Source of the DNA: Acidobacteriales bacterium 59-55 | GTDB lineage: Bacteria > Acidobacteriota > Terriglobia > Terriglobales > Acidobacteriaceae | DNA length: 64,000 nt | Direction of reading: 5' to 3' | Assembly: GCA_001897435.1 (NCBI GenBank) | Contig: MKSV01000006.1 | Span: forward strand, 1-64,000 | Shown here: positions 41,152 to 50,797 of the stretch, piece after piece | Position numbering within the stretch: the first letter of the stretch is position 1 | How the letters are laid out: each line of letters starts with the position of its first letter | The notes under the pieces: model-generated | The model's input: only the letters and a program-made list of their open reading frames with translations | Told to the model about the DNA's origin: nothing | The model's database searches: none | Made by a program: the position numbers and the translations under genes

Positions 41152-42968
41152 CGCGCGGGTTTGCTCCCCGCAGCCGGAGGCGGAGTCTTGTCGGGCTCCT
41201 CGATCTTCATCACCCGGTCGCCCTGCACGTTATCGAGCGTTTGCACGATGCCGCTCGGCCAGCGAATTTCGATCGTCTTCGCCACCGCATCCGCGCCCAG
41301 GCCGAAGTGCGCCCGCTTGTCGCTTGCCGAAAGATAGCTCGACGCCGTGGTGACGGTCACGTATTGCGGCCCCTTCGTTGTCGTCAGTTTGATTTCGGCT
41401 CCGATGCCATCGCGATTGCTGCGATGCCCCACCAGCTCGATGGTCAGCCAATGATTCCGGGTCGCGGTCTCGTTATGGAGAATATGCGCCGGTCCGCCGT
41501 TGGTCGTGACTACAGCGTCGAGCCGGCCATCGTTATCGAGATCGCCGATGGCCATGCCCCGTCCCACCCACGGCTCCGCGAAGACCTTGCCCGACTCCTT
41601 GGAGACATCGACAAACCCCTTGCCGGTGTTTCGCACCAGCAGCATCGGCTCCTTGTAGTGAAGCTGCGGATAATTCTGCTCGATCGTGTCGAGATCGTGT
41701 CCCTGCGCGACCAGCAGGTCCTTCCAGCCGTCGTTGTCATAGTCGAGAAAGCGTATGCCCCAGCCGGAGTGCAGCAGCGTAATCGCGGCCAGGCCGGAGA
41801 CATAGCTCTCGTAGTTAAAGCTGCCGTCGCCGTTATTGCGATAGAGCGCATACTTCTGGTTGGCCAGATCGGTGATGACGAGGTCCGGCAGGCCATCGTT
41901 GTTATAGTCTTCGAAGTCGATTCCCATTCCCGCAAAGGTGCGGCCGTCGCCATCGACTGCCATCTCCGCCATCAGCCCCATCTCCTCGAACGTGCCGTCG
42001 CCCTTGTTGAGATAGAGAAACTCAAGCATCGAATCGTTTGCCACCGCCACATCGATCTTGCCGTCGCGGTTGAAGTCCGCGATGGCGAGGCCAAGTCCCT
42101 TGCCCGGAACGCCCATGCCAATCTTGTTGGCGACCTCGGTGAAGTGCCCGTTGCCGTCGTTGTGATAGACCAGCGCCGAGACTGCGGGAAAGGTATCGGG
42201 ATGGCAGTAGGCGCGATAGCCCTCGCGATGCTCGCCGCACCAGATGTCGTTGAAGTCCCACTTCATGTAGCGCAGCACGATCAGGTCGAGCAGACCGTCG
42301 TTGTCGAGGTCGACCCACGCCGCGCTCGTCGACCACCCGCTGCCGCCGGTGCCCGACTTCTCCGTCACATCGGTAAAGGTCCCGTTGCCGTTGTTGTGAT
42401 AGAGCCGGTTGCCGCCGTATGCGGTGACGTACAGATCCTCGTAGCCGTCATTGTCGTAGTCCCCCACGGCGACGCCCATGCCGTAGCCGACTCCCTGCAA
42501 TCCGGCATGCACGGTCACGTCCTCGAAGGTGCCGTCCATTTTCTGGTGGTAGAGCCGGTTCCAGTCCTTCTCGCTCTTCTTCTCGGGGATCGTGCCCAGG
42601 GCGGTCGGGTCGGCCAGCGGCGCGCCATTCACAAAGAAGATGTCGAGCCGGCCGTCGTTGTCGTAGTCGAAGAGCGCGACCCCGGACCCCATCGTCTCGA
42701 TCAGATATTTCTTCGAGGTGTGCGAGGCGACTCCGGTGAAGTCCACTCCGCTCGCCGCTGTTGTATCCACAAAATTTCCCGGCACGATTCCGGCAGACGT
42801 GGCGGGCGAGGGAGCAGGATTGGCGGTCGTCTGTCCGGGCAAACCGGCCGGAAGCATGAGGGCACAGACGACCAATGCCCCGGCGCGCGGGAGACTTCCG
42901 GCGCGCCATAATTTTCCGCTGCTTAATCTCGCCGCGCCATCCCGCTTCCGTTCAACCCGCATCCTCAC
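41148..42968 (-). CDS. CRTAC1-like FG-GAP/VCBS protein with ASPIC/UnbV domain
   Basis: FG-GAP repeats (FDYDNDGRLDIFFVNG, GDYDNDGYEDLYVT); C-terminal NHWLTIELVGHRSNRDGIGAEIKL...RAHFGLGADAVAKTIEIRWPSGIVQTL. Confidence 0.92.
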   Translation of the reverse strand: MRMRVERKRDGAARLSSGKLWRAGSLPRAGALVVCALMLPAGLPGQTTANPAPSPATSAGIVPGNFVDTTAASGVDFTGVASHTSKKYLIETMGSGVALFDYDNDGRLDIFFVNGAPLADPTALGTIPEKKSEKDWNRLYHQKMDGTFEDVTVHAGLQGVGYGMGVAVGDYDNDGYEDLYVTAYGGNRLYHNNGNGTFTDVTEKSGTGGSGWSTSAAWVDLDNDGLLDLIVLRYMKWDFNDIWCGEHREGYRAYCHPDTFPAVSALVYHNDGNGHFTEVANKIGMGVPGKGLGLAIADFNRDGKIDVAVANDSMLEFLYLNKGDGTFEEMGLMAEMAVDGDGRTFAGMGIDFEDYNNDGLPDLVITDLANQKYALYRNNGDGSFNYESYVSGLAAITLLHSGWGIRFLDYDNDGWKDLLVAQGHDLDTIEQNYPQLHYKEPMLLVRNTGKGFVDVSKESGKVFAEPWVGRGMAIGDLDNDGRLDAVVTTNGGPAHILHNETATRNHWLTIELVGHRSNRDGIGAEIKLTTTKGPQYVTVTTASSYLSASDKRAHFGLGADAVAKTIEIRWPSGIVQTLDNVQGDRVMKIEEPDKTPPPAAGSKPAR

Positions 42969-43135
42969 GCTGCTTCCCCAGCCGCCATGCCTTGCTCTGC
43001 CATCGTCGGATTCTCACCGGCTGCGCTTCTGACGACAACGATACAAGTTTTCATTGCATGAGACTACAGACGCGGACGTGACTCATCGCAGAGCACGCCA
43101 TGCATCCCGCCTGCTTCCGGTTGCAGACAAAAAAA

Positions 43136-43149
43136 TTGAAACGCTTGAC
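43136..43149. promoter_or_regulatory. Weak LacI-type site TTGAAACGCTTGAC
   Basis: Shares AAACGCTTG with the 34751 site; in the divergent region between CRTAC1 and GH5-like genes. Confidence 0.3.
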
Positions 43150-43228
43150 TACGGAAATAAACTCCGAATCCCCTGCAAAGACGGGCGGCGAAACATCGGT
43201 TTAATGCGCATCCCTCATATCTCCCCAA

Positions 43229-43242
43229 TGTAAACGATTGCA
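43229..43242. promoter_or_regulatory. LacI/cre-type operator TGTAAACGATTGCA
   Basis: 64 bp upstream of the GH5-like gene start. Confidence 0.6.
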
Positions 43243-43305
43243 GTTTTGTTATATCGTGATGCATGGCGTCACGTCGCCAAAAACACCCGTTCGAGGTCCC
43301 CACCG

Positions 43306-44442
43306 ATGAAACTCAAGTTTGCCGCCGTACTCTGCCTTGCCGTTCTCGAAGCGGCCACCGCCTTTGCCCAGCCCCGCTCCCGCTGGTCCGAGCAGCAGGC
43401 TAACGCCTGGTACGCAAAGCAGCCGTGGCTGGTCGGCGCAAACTACGTTCCCTCCGACGCCATCAACGAGCTGGAGATGTTTCAGGCCGCCACCTTCAAT
43501 CCCGCGCTGAACGACAAAGAGCTTGGCATGGCCGAGTCCATCGGGATGAACACCATGCGCGTCTTCCTTCAGGACCAGCTCTGGCAGCAGGACCCCGAAG
43601 GCTTCAAGAAGCGCCTCGACACTTTTCTCGACATCGCCGCCAAGCACCACATCAAGCCTCTGCTCGTCCTGTTCGACTCCTGCTGGGAGACCGATCCGCA
43701 CCTCGGCCCACAGCACCCGCCCATTCCCGGCGTCCACAACTCCGGCTGGGTGCAGAGCCCGGGCAAGCGTGAGTTGATGGACCGCTCCTACGAGCCGAAG
43801 CTCGAAGCCTACGTCAAGGGCGTCGTCGGAGCCTTCGCCAACGACGACCGCGTGCTCGGCTGGGATATCTGGAACGAGCCCGACAACCGTGGTGGAGACG
43901 TAGAAGAGGACGTTCCCGCCAAGGTCAAGCGCGTCGATGAACTTCTGCCCAAGGCCTTTGCCTGGGCGCGCTCGGCGAATCCATCGCAGCCCCTGACCAG
44001 CGGCGTCTGGACTGGCGATTGGTCGAATCCCGCCAAAGAGAGCGCCACTACCAAGATTCAGCTTGCCGAGTCTGACGTGATCTCCTTCCACAACTACGGC
44101 TGGCCCGAGGAGTTCGAAGCCCGCATCAAGGAGCTTCAGCCTCATCACCGCCCCATCCTGTGCACCGAGTACATGGCGCGCGGCAACGGGAGCACCTTCG
44201 ACGGCTCGCTGCCCATCGCGAAGAAGTACAACGTCGCCGCCATCAACTGGGGGCTGGTTGCCGGTAAGACGCAGACTTACCTGCCGTGGGATTCCTGGAA
44301 GCGCCCTTATGTGCTGATTCAGCCGACCATATGGTTCCACGAGGTCTTCCGCCAGGACGACACTCCGTATCGTCAGCACGAGGTCGATCTCATCCGCCAG
44401 CTCACCGGACGCGGTACGCCTTCTGCTGCACCGCAAAAATAA
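43306..44442 (+). CDS. Secreted GH5-like (cellulase superfamily) glycoside hydrolase
   Basis: Signal peptide; VLGWDIWNEPDN acid/base motif, RPILCTEYMARG nucleophile motif. Confidence 0.82.
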   Translation: MKLKFAAVLCLAVLEAATAFAQPRSRWSEQQANAWYAKQPWLVGANYVPSDAINELEMFQAATFNPALNDKELGMAESIGMNTMRVFLQDQLWQQDPEGFKKRLDTFLDIAAKHHIKPLLVLFDSCWETDPHLGPQHPPIPGVHNSGWVQSPGKRELMDRSYEPKLEAYVKGVVGAFANDDRVLGWDIWNEPDNRGGDVEEDVPAKVKRVDELLPKAFAWARSANPSQPLTSGVWTGDWSNPAKESATTKIQLAESDVISFHNYGWPEEFEARIKELQPHHRPILCTEYMARGNGSTFDGSLPIAKKYNVAAINWGLVAGKTQTYLPWDSWKRPYVLIQPTIWFHEVFRQDDTPYRQHEVDLIRQLTGRGTPSAAPQK

Positions 44443-44498
44443 TAGAACCGTGCGCTGAACCATCGCCGCGTCACCAGAACCGTTAATACCGGAGATCC

Positions 44499-46595
44499 TT
44501 GATGTTTATCGCTGCCTTTCGCCGTTCGCTTCTCTTCTCGCTTATCGCCGTAGCTCCTATGCTGGGCCAGCAGGCCACCCAACAGGTAGAGCGGCCACCG
44601 GCCACGCCGCTCATCACCCACGATCCCTACTTCAGCATCTGGTCCAACACCGACAAGCTGACCGACTCGCCTACCCGCCACTGGACGGGCCACCCCCAGC
44701 CGCTCGCCGGGCTGGTGCGCGTCGACGGCAAGCCCTTCCGCATCATGGGCGGCGAGCCGCGCAATGTGCCCGCGATGGAGCAGACCTCGCTGAAGCTCAC
44801 GCCGCTGCACACGCGCTACAGCTTTGCCGGAGCGGGCGTCGAGATCGACCTCGCCTTCTTCACCCCGGCCTTCCTCGACGACATGGATCTGCTCTCCCGT
44901 CCGGTGACCTATCTCACCTGGACGGCGCACTCGACCGACGGCGCGCAGCACGATGTCTCCGTCTTCCTCGGCGCCAGCCCGGAGATCGCCGTCAGCATGA
45001 CCGGACAGCAGGTCGTCTTCTCGCGCAACCATACGGCATCGACCTCGGTGCTCTCGGTCGGCACCCGCGATCAGGCCGTGCTCAATCGATCCGGCGATGA
45101 CCTGCGCATCGACTGGGGCTACTTCCACATCGCCGTACCCAACAACGAGACGGCGAAGACCGCCATCAGCGAACACCCCGACCGCGACTTCGCCGGCGAT
45201 GGCACGCTGCCCGCGGCCGACACCATGGACGGCCCCGTCGCAGCGAACCGTCGCGCGCCGCAACTGGCCGTCGTTCTTCCGCTCGGCTCCGTCGGCTCCG
45301 CGCCGGTATCGAAGCATGTGCTGGTCAGCTACACCCAGGACTACTCCATCCAGATGTTCCAGCAGAACCTGCGGCCCTACTGGCAGCGCAACAACAAGCC
45401 TGTCGCCACGATGCTCGACGAGGCCGAGCATGACTACGCTACGCTCGACGCCCGCGGCGACACCTTCGACAAGCAGTTGAGTGCCGATCTGACCCGCGCC
45501 GGTGGAGAGCACTATGCCTGGATCTGCACGCTCGCCTATCGGCAGTCCATCGCCGCGCACAAGCTGGTCGCCGACGCCGACGGCAACCCCCTGCTCTTCG
45601 CCAAGGAGAACTTCTCGAACGGCGACATGGCTACGGTCGACGTGCTCTATCCCTCCTCTCCGCTCTTTCTCTTCTTCAACCCGAAGCTGCTGGAGGCGCA
45701 GTTGCTGCCCGTGCTCCGGTACGCCGCCATGCCCAACCGCTGGCGCTTCCCCTTCGCTCCGCATGACCTTGGCCAGTATCCGCTGGCCAACGGGCAGGAG
45801 TACGGCGGCGGCGAGAAGACCGAAGAGAACCAGATGCCGGTCGAAGAGTCCGGCAACATGCTGATCCTCGCCGACGCGCTCGCCCGCGCCGAAGGCAACG
45901 CCGCGCTTGCCCAGCGCTTCTGGCCGCAACTGACGCAGTGGGCTGAGTACCTGCGCGAGAAGGGACTCGATCCCGAGAACCAGCTCTCCACCGACGACTT
46001 CGCCGGCCACCTCGCGCACAACGCCAACCTCTCCATCAAGGCCATCGACGCCCTCGCCGCCTACGCCGACCTGGCGAAGCTGCTCGGCCACGACGCCGAA
46101 GCGAAGCAGTACAGCGCCACGGCAAAAGGCATGGCGGAGAAGTGGATCGGCATGGCGAAGGACGGCGACCACTACAAGCTCGCCTTCAACAGCCCCGGCA
46201 CCTGGAGCCAGAAGTACAACCTGGTATGGGACAAGGTGCTCGACTACAACCTCTTTCCCAAATCCGTCCGCGACACCGAGATCGCCTTCTACCAGACCAA
46301 GCTGAACACCTACGGCCTTCCGCTCGACAGCCGCAAGGACTACACCAAGCTCGACTGGGAGATCTGGACGGCTACGCTGGCGGACACGCCCGCCGCATTC
46401 AAGGCGCTGATCGATCCTGTCTATCGCTGGACCAACGAGACCACCTCCCGCGTCCCGCTCACGGACTGGTACGACACCAAGACCGGCAAGCAGGTCGGCT
46501 TCCAGGCCCGCAGCGTCGTCGGCGGCGTCTTCATCAAGGCGCTCTCCGACAAGTCGCTCGCAGAGAAGTGGCGCGGCAAGAGCGCGTCAAAATAA
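44499..46595 (+). CDS. DUF4965/DUF5127 glutaminase-like family protein
   Basis: TPLITHDPYFSIWSNTDKLTDSPTRHWTGHPQPLAGLVRVDGKPFRIMGG and LSTDDFAGHLAHNANLSIKAIDALAAYADLAKLLG typical of the family. Confidence 0.8.
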   Translation: MMFIAAFRRSLLFSLIAVAPMLGQQATQQVERPPATPLITHDPYFSIWSNTDKLTDSPTRHWTGHPQPLAGLVRVDGKPFRIMGGEPRNVPAMEQTSLKLTPLHTRYSFAGAGVEIDLAFFTPAFLDDMDLLSRPVTYLTWTAHSTDGAQHDVSVFLGASPEIAVSMTGQQVVFSRNHTASTSVLSVGTRDQAVLNRSGDDLRIDWGYFHIAVPNNETAKTAISEHPDRDFAGDGTLPAADTMDGPVAANRRAPQLAVVLPLGSVGSAPVSKHVLVSYTQDYSIQMFQQNLRPYWQRNNKPVATMLDEAEHDYATLDARGDTFDKQLSADLTRAGGEHYAWICTLAYRQSIAAHKLVADADGNPLLFAKENFSNGDMATVDVLYPSSPLFLFFNPKLLEAQLLPVLRYAAMPNRWRFPFAPHDLGQYPLANGQEYGGGEKTEENQMPVEESGNMLILADALARAEGNAALAQRFWPQLTQWAEYLREKGLDPENQLSTDDFAGHLAHNANLSIKAIDALAAYADLAKLLGHDAEAKQYSATAKGMAEKWIGMAKDGDHYKLAFNSPGTWSQKYNLVWDKVLDYNLFPKSVRDTEIAFYQTKLNTYGLPLDSRKDYTKLDWEIWTATLADTPAAFKALIDPVYRWTNETTSRVPLTDWYDTKTGKQVGFQARSVVGGVFIKALSDKSLAEKWRGKSASK

Positions 46596-46661
46596 ATCCG
46601 CTTTTAGTCAACAGCGGCGCGGCTTCGGTCGCGCCGTTCTGTTTGCGCGAGGCTCAAATTC

Positions 46662-48092
46662 CTAAATCGTCAGCATCACGATCGCCGCGCTTCCCGGCGG
46701 CACCACGATGCGCGCTCCAGCCGCATCCACCCGCAACGACTCATGCTGCGCTGCCTTCCAGTTCCCATCACCGCCGACGGCAGCGCCGCCCAGTGTCACA
46801 CCGGTGCTGCTCTCAAGCGATGGTGCGGCGAGCCGCAGCGCCGCTGCCTTTGCGATGCGCCCACGGCATCGGAGAGCGACCGCAGCGCCGCGCGTCCTGT
46901 CTTTATTGATGAGCGTTACAGCCACCTGCTTGACGTCGGCGACGGCGTACGCGCTGAGATTCAGATCGCCTGTCTGCGCTTCGACTGCCAGCCGCTCTCC
47001 GCGGCCCGCCCGCGAAAAGGCGAGCATGCCGTAGTACTCCGGCCTCGCCGTATAGTTTCCATGCTCGTCGTCGCCGATCGGCGAGTAGGCGCTGATGACC
47101 CCAAGCTGGTTGACGCCGGTCTCGATATTGACGCCGGCAGCGCCGTGCGACGCGAGAACAAACATGTAGTCCAGCACCCACAGCGCCGCGCCGAAGGTGC
47201 CGCTCACTCCCGGCCTGCCGCCGCCTGAAAACGAGTTGGTCTCGCAGATGCGATACGGAACCCCGACACTCTGCGACAGCTCTTGCAGCGTCTCCAGCAT
47301 GGAGATCAGCCTCGGGTCAGTATGGAAGAGCATCTCCAGAGAACTCTTCGGATTCTGCCCGCCGCGATAGTAATGCTCGGTCAGCAGCTTCAGGTCATGG
47401 CCCTCCGCGGCGGCGAAGCGGCTCACCCACTCGGTGCGGAAGGCGGCGTCCGGCCCGGCGAACGGCGCATGCGGCAGCTTCGCTCGAATGGCAGCCTTGT
47501 AGCGGCGATACTCGGCGAGATAGTCGTCGAAGGCATAGGGATCTTTCCTGTGTCCCTCGTGCGTGAACAGGTCGACCTCGTTGCCGATCTCGAGCGCCAG
47601 CAGCTTTGCCTTCGCCGCCGCACTGACCGCCTCGGCCTCGGCCACCGCCTCGCTCATCCGGTCCTGCCCGAGATTGAGCCCCCAAATAAGTTGCCAGCCT
47701 GTCGCGTCGAGAAACGTTCCCAGCTCCCGCAGCGACTCCCGGTTGACGACGGTCGCCTTTGGAGAGGAGACCGCCTTGCCCTTCTCCGAGTACGCGGCGT
47801 AGTCCGACGTATTGCCGCCGACACGGATCACGCCCGCCGCGCCCAGCGTCTTCACCATCTGCGCATAGACGCGGTTGGTCGCGCTCAACAGCCCGGGCCT
47901 CGCCACCGAGGAGATCTCATACCCCAGGCCGATGAAGTCGCGCGGAATCGAGCCCAGCACCTTGTCCTCATCGACCGTGACTGTAACTGACTGCTCGTTG
48001 CTCGCCGAGACCGTCAGCGGAAACAAAAGCCTCTCCGCCACGGCAGCGCCGACGCCGGATGCCGCATAGCCCAGCAGTTTTCTGCGATTCAT
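46662..48092 (-). CDS. GH79-like glycosyl hydrolase
   Basis: IPRDFIGLGYEISSV, GAAGVIRVGGNTSDYAAYSEKG, LALEIGNEVDLF; ATG at 48092 with GAGGAG upstream. Confidence 0.78.
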   Translation of the reverse strand: MNRRKLLGYAASGVGAAVAERLLFPLTVSASNEQSVTVTVDEDKVLGSIPRDFIGLGYEISSVARPGLLSATNRVYAQMVKTLGAAGVIRVGGNTSDYAAYSEKGKAVSSPKATVVNRESLRELGTFLDATGWQLIWGLNLGQDRMSEAVAEAEAVSAAAKAKLLALEIGNEVDLFTHEGHRKDPYAFDDYLAEYRRYKAAIRAKLPHAPFAGPDAAFRTEWVSRFAAAEGHDLKLLTEHYYRGGQNPKSSLEMLFHTDPRLISMLETLQELSQSVGVPYRICETNSFSGGGRPGVSGTFGAALWVLDYMFVLASHGAAGVNIETGVNQLGVISAYSPIGDDEHGNYTARPEYYGMLAFSRAGRGERLAVEAQTGDLNLSAYAVADVKQVAVTLINKDRTRGAAVALRCRGRIAKAAALRLAAPSLESSTGVTLGGAAVGGDGNWKAAQHESLRVDAAGARIVVPPGSAAIVMLTI

Positions 48093-48203
48093 AGAATGAC
48101 TCCTCACGATACCTTCAAAAGCTTACAGCCCCGGCAAAACGGTCGCAGGCCGCACCCATCCTGCCGCGAATGCTTATGATGGTTAACGAGGATCGAATCG
48201 ATT

Positions 48204-48773
48204 ATGTCCAGAACCGAATCAGCCATGGTGGAATTGGGAACGGAAGCACCCGCCTTCGAGCTGCCCGATGTCGTGACGGGAAAGGCGGTTGGCCGCGACG
48301 ACGCCGCCAAGAATGGCCTCCTCGTCATGTTCATCTGCGTCCATTGCCCCTACGTGCAGTATGTGGAGCAGCAACTGGCCCAGATCGGCCGCGACTACGA
48401 GGGCAGGCTCGGCATCGTCGCCATCTCCTCCAACGACACCATCGCCTATCCTGACGACGGCCCCGAAGAGATGAAGGCGCAGGCCCAACGCCTCGGCTTC
48501 CGCTTCCCCTATCTCTTCGATGAGAGCCAGGAGGTCGCCCACGCCTACAACGCGGCCTGCACGCCTGACTTATTTCTTTTCGACGCTTCCATGAAGCTCG
48601 TCTATCGCGGACAACTCGACGACAGCCGCCCTCGCCGCCGCGACCTGGGCAACGATATTCCGGTCACCGGAAAGGACCTGCGCCGCGCCATCGACGACGT
48701 TCTTGCAGGCAGGCAACCGGACACCAACCAGCGCAATAGCATTGGCTGCAACATCAAATGGCGCGAAGCCTGA
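48204..48773 (+). CDS. Thioredoxin-like/AhpC-TSA family protein
   Basis: GTEAPAFELPDVVTGKAVGRDD, CVHCPYVQYVEQQLAQI, C-terminal SIGCNIKWRE. Confidence 0.88.
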   Translation: MSRTESAMVELGTEAPAFELPDVVTGKAVGRDDAAKNGLLVMFICVHCPYVQYVEQQLAQIGRDYEGRLGIVAISSNDTIAYPDDGPEEMKAQAQRLGFRFPYLFDESQEVAHAYNAACTPDLFLFDASMKLVYRGQLDDSRPRRRDLGNDIPVTGKDLRRAIDDVLAGRQPDTNQRNSIGCNIKWREA

Positions 48774-48811
48774 CGAACAGGCGCGATGCCTAACAATCAG
48801 AAAGAGGAACC

Positions 48812-49456
48812 ATGAAGGAAGTGCTCGATCAGTTGAAGGCGGGAGTCCGCCGGTTTCAGGCAGAGGTCTATCCCCGTAATGCGGAGATGTACCAGAGAGC
48901 GGCCAGCGAGCCGCAGGAGCCGCACACATTTTTCATCGCCTGCGCCGACTCCCGCATTGAACCCGAGATCATCACCCAGACCAGGGCGGGCGAGCTCTTC
49001 GTGCTGCGCAACATCGGCAACATGATTCCGGCCTACGGAGAGATGATGGGCGGCGTCAGCGCCGTGGTCGAATACGCCGTCAGTCTGGTCAAGGTCAAAC
49101 ACATCGTCGTCTGCGGCCACGCCGACTGCGGTGCAATGAAGGGCCTGCTGGCGCCCGAAAGCGTTGCTCCGCTGCCAGCCGTGAAGAACTGGCTTACCAA
49201 TGCGGCTGCCGCGTTGTGCGTGGCCGAAGCCCTCGGAGAGAAGCATCAGGGAGCGCCAGTCGAATTCATACGCCGTCTCACGGAGCAGAACGTTCGGCTG
49301 CAGATCCAGCATCTGCGTACCCATCCCTCGGTGGCCGCGGCCATGGCCCGCGAAGAGCTGACCATCTCCGGCTGGGTCTACGAGATCGGCACCGGCGAGG
49401 TACGGATTTCCGAAGACGGTACCGGAGAGTTTGTGCCAGTCGGCAAATCGGCGTAG
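48812..49456 (+). CDS. Beta-carbonic anhydrase
   Basis: FFIACADSRIEPEIITQTRAGELFVLRNIGNMIP and VVCGHADCGAMKGLL zinc ligands. Confidence 0.95.
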   Translation: MKEVLDQLKAGVRRFQAEVYPRNAEMYQRAASEPQEPHTFFIACADSRIEPEIITQTRAGELFVLRNIGNMIPAYGEMMGGVSAVVEYAVSLVKVKHIVVCGHADCGAMKGLLAPESVAPLPAVKNWLTNAAAALCVAEALGEKHQGAPVEFIRRLTEQNVRLQIQHLRTHPSVAAAMAREELTISGWVYEIGTGEVRISEDGTGEFVPVGKSA

Positions 49457-49490
49457 GCAGGCACCGGAAAAAGACGATCCCGGCCTGTCT

Positions 49491-49763
49491 CTATTGCGCC
49501 AAAGGAATCGAACTGCTGCTGTCTGAGCCGTGCAGCTTGACGATCTTGTTGTAGATCCCGATCAGCAGGAAAGGGGCGGCCCATTGCCCGACAAAAAGCG
49601 CGGAATGAGACTTCTTCGCCAGCGACAACCCGAGCGACAAGCCCATCGAGGCCAGCGCCATCCCTAGATAGATACTGGAGGGCACCTGGGCCGTGCACTT
49701 CTCCATGGCTGCGGTGATCTGATCTTCCTGTACTTCTCCTTTTGTTACGCGGTAATCGGTCAT
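49491..49763 (-). CDS. Small hypothetical membrane protein
   Basis: MTDYRVTKGEVQEDQITAAMEKCTAQVPSSIYLGMALASMGLSLGLSLAKK; two hydrophobic segments. Confidence 0.6.
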   Translation of the reverse strand: MTDYRVTKGEVQEDQITAAMEKCTAQVPSSIYLGMALASMGLSLGLSLAKKSHSALFVGQWAAPFLLIGIYNKIVKLHGSDSSSSIPLAQ

Positions 49764-49871
49764 ATACGAAAATCTCCTTGGCAATCCTGCGACGTGTCTG
49801 TTTTAAGAGATGCCGAAATCCGGCTTCGCGAATACCCTCTGCGCCTGTGCGATTGATTTTTTCGCCGTCCG

Positions 49872-50732
49872 CTAGAGCCAGCGGAGCTTGCGCAGAACCG
49901 CCAGCAGCAACGCGGTACAGAGCACGGTCATCCCGCCGACATACAGCCCGCCGTTCGGAGACGACTCGAAGGGCAGACCCTTGAGGTTCATGCCATAGAT
50001 GCCCGAGATGGCGATGACGGGCAGCGCGATCGTGCCTACCACCGTCAGCACCTTCATCACCTCGTTGGTGCGGTTGGCGACGCTCGAAAGATAGATATCC
50101 AGCGTGTTGTTCAGCAGATCGCGCTGGGTCTCGACCGAATCGAGCAGCCGAACGATATGGTCGTAGATGTCGCGAATATAGGGCTGGTATTCGGCGTCGA
50201 CGACCGACCCCGGATCGCGCTGCAGGCGGAGCGAGGCGTCGCGCGTGTTGACCAGCACCCGGCGCAGGTCGATCAGCTCCCGCTTGAGCGCAAAGACGCT
50301 TTGCAGAATCTCGGGCGACGGCGAGTCGATCACCTTGTCTTCGAGGTCGTCCATGCGGTCGTCAAACTGGTCGATGGCCGGGAAGTAGAGGTCGACGATG
50401 GTGTCGAGGACGAGGTAGAGCAGCCGGGCGGGGTTGTCGTCGGAGCCGTCCCGGCGCGCCCGCGCCAGCGCCTCGGCGGAGGCCGGACAATCGGGCTCCG
50501 CGATGGTGATGAAGAAATCCTTCCCGGCAAAGATGTCGATGGTGGTAAAGACCGGCTCGCCGTTCAGATGGACAGGCCGGAAGACCGCAAACGTGTACGA
50601 CGGCGTCGTGTCCACCTTGACGCTTTCATGTTCGCTGCGGCAGTCCTCGATGTGCAGGGGATGGAGGTGGTACTGCGCGGCCAGTTCGTCGAGGCGCGGA
50701 TCGTTGGCGGATTCGAGTTCATACCACGGCAT
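49872..50732 (-). CDS. corA: CorA-type magnesium/cobalt transporter
   Basis: LHIEDCRS, C-terminal GIYGMNLKGLPFE (GMN motif) and two TM segments; start 50732 with AAGGAG. Confidence 0.9.
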   Translation of the reverse strand: MPWYELESANDPRLDELAAQYHLHPLHIEDCRSEHESVKVDTTPSYTFAVFRPVHLNGEPVFTTIDIFAGKDFFITIAEPDCPASAEALARARRDGSDDNPARLLYLVLDTIVDLYFPAIDQFDDRMDDLEDKVIDSPSPEILQSVFALKRELIDLRRVLVNTRDASLRLQRDPGSVVDAEYQPYIRDIYDHIVRLLDSVETQRDLLNNTLDIYLSSVANRTNEVMKVLTVVGTIALPVIAISGIYGMNLKGLPFESSPNGGLYVGGMTVLCTALLLAVLRKLRWL

Positions 50733-50797
50733 GGACGGCTCCTTCAACGCAGAAAAACGCAACGCAGAAAACGAGGGCGATCCGGCGGCAGAGCCGG

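Noticed and set aside
44373-46172. 599-aa minus-strand ORF antisense to the DUF4965 gene
   Set aside because: Shadow ORF; sense frame carries family motifs and a signal peptide.
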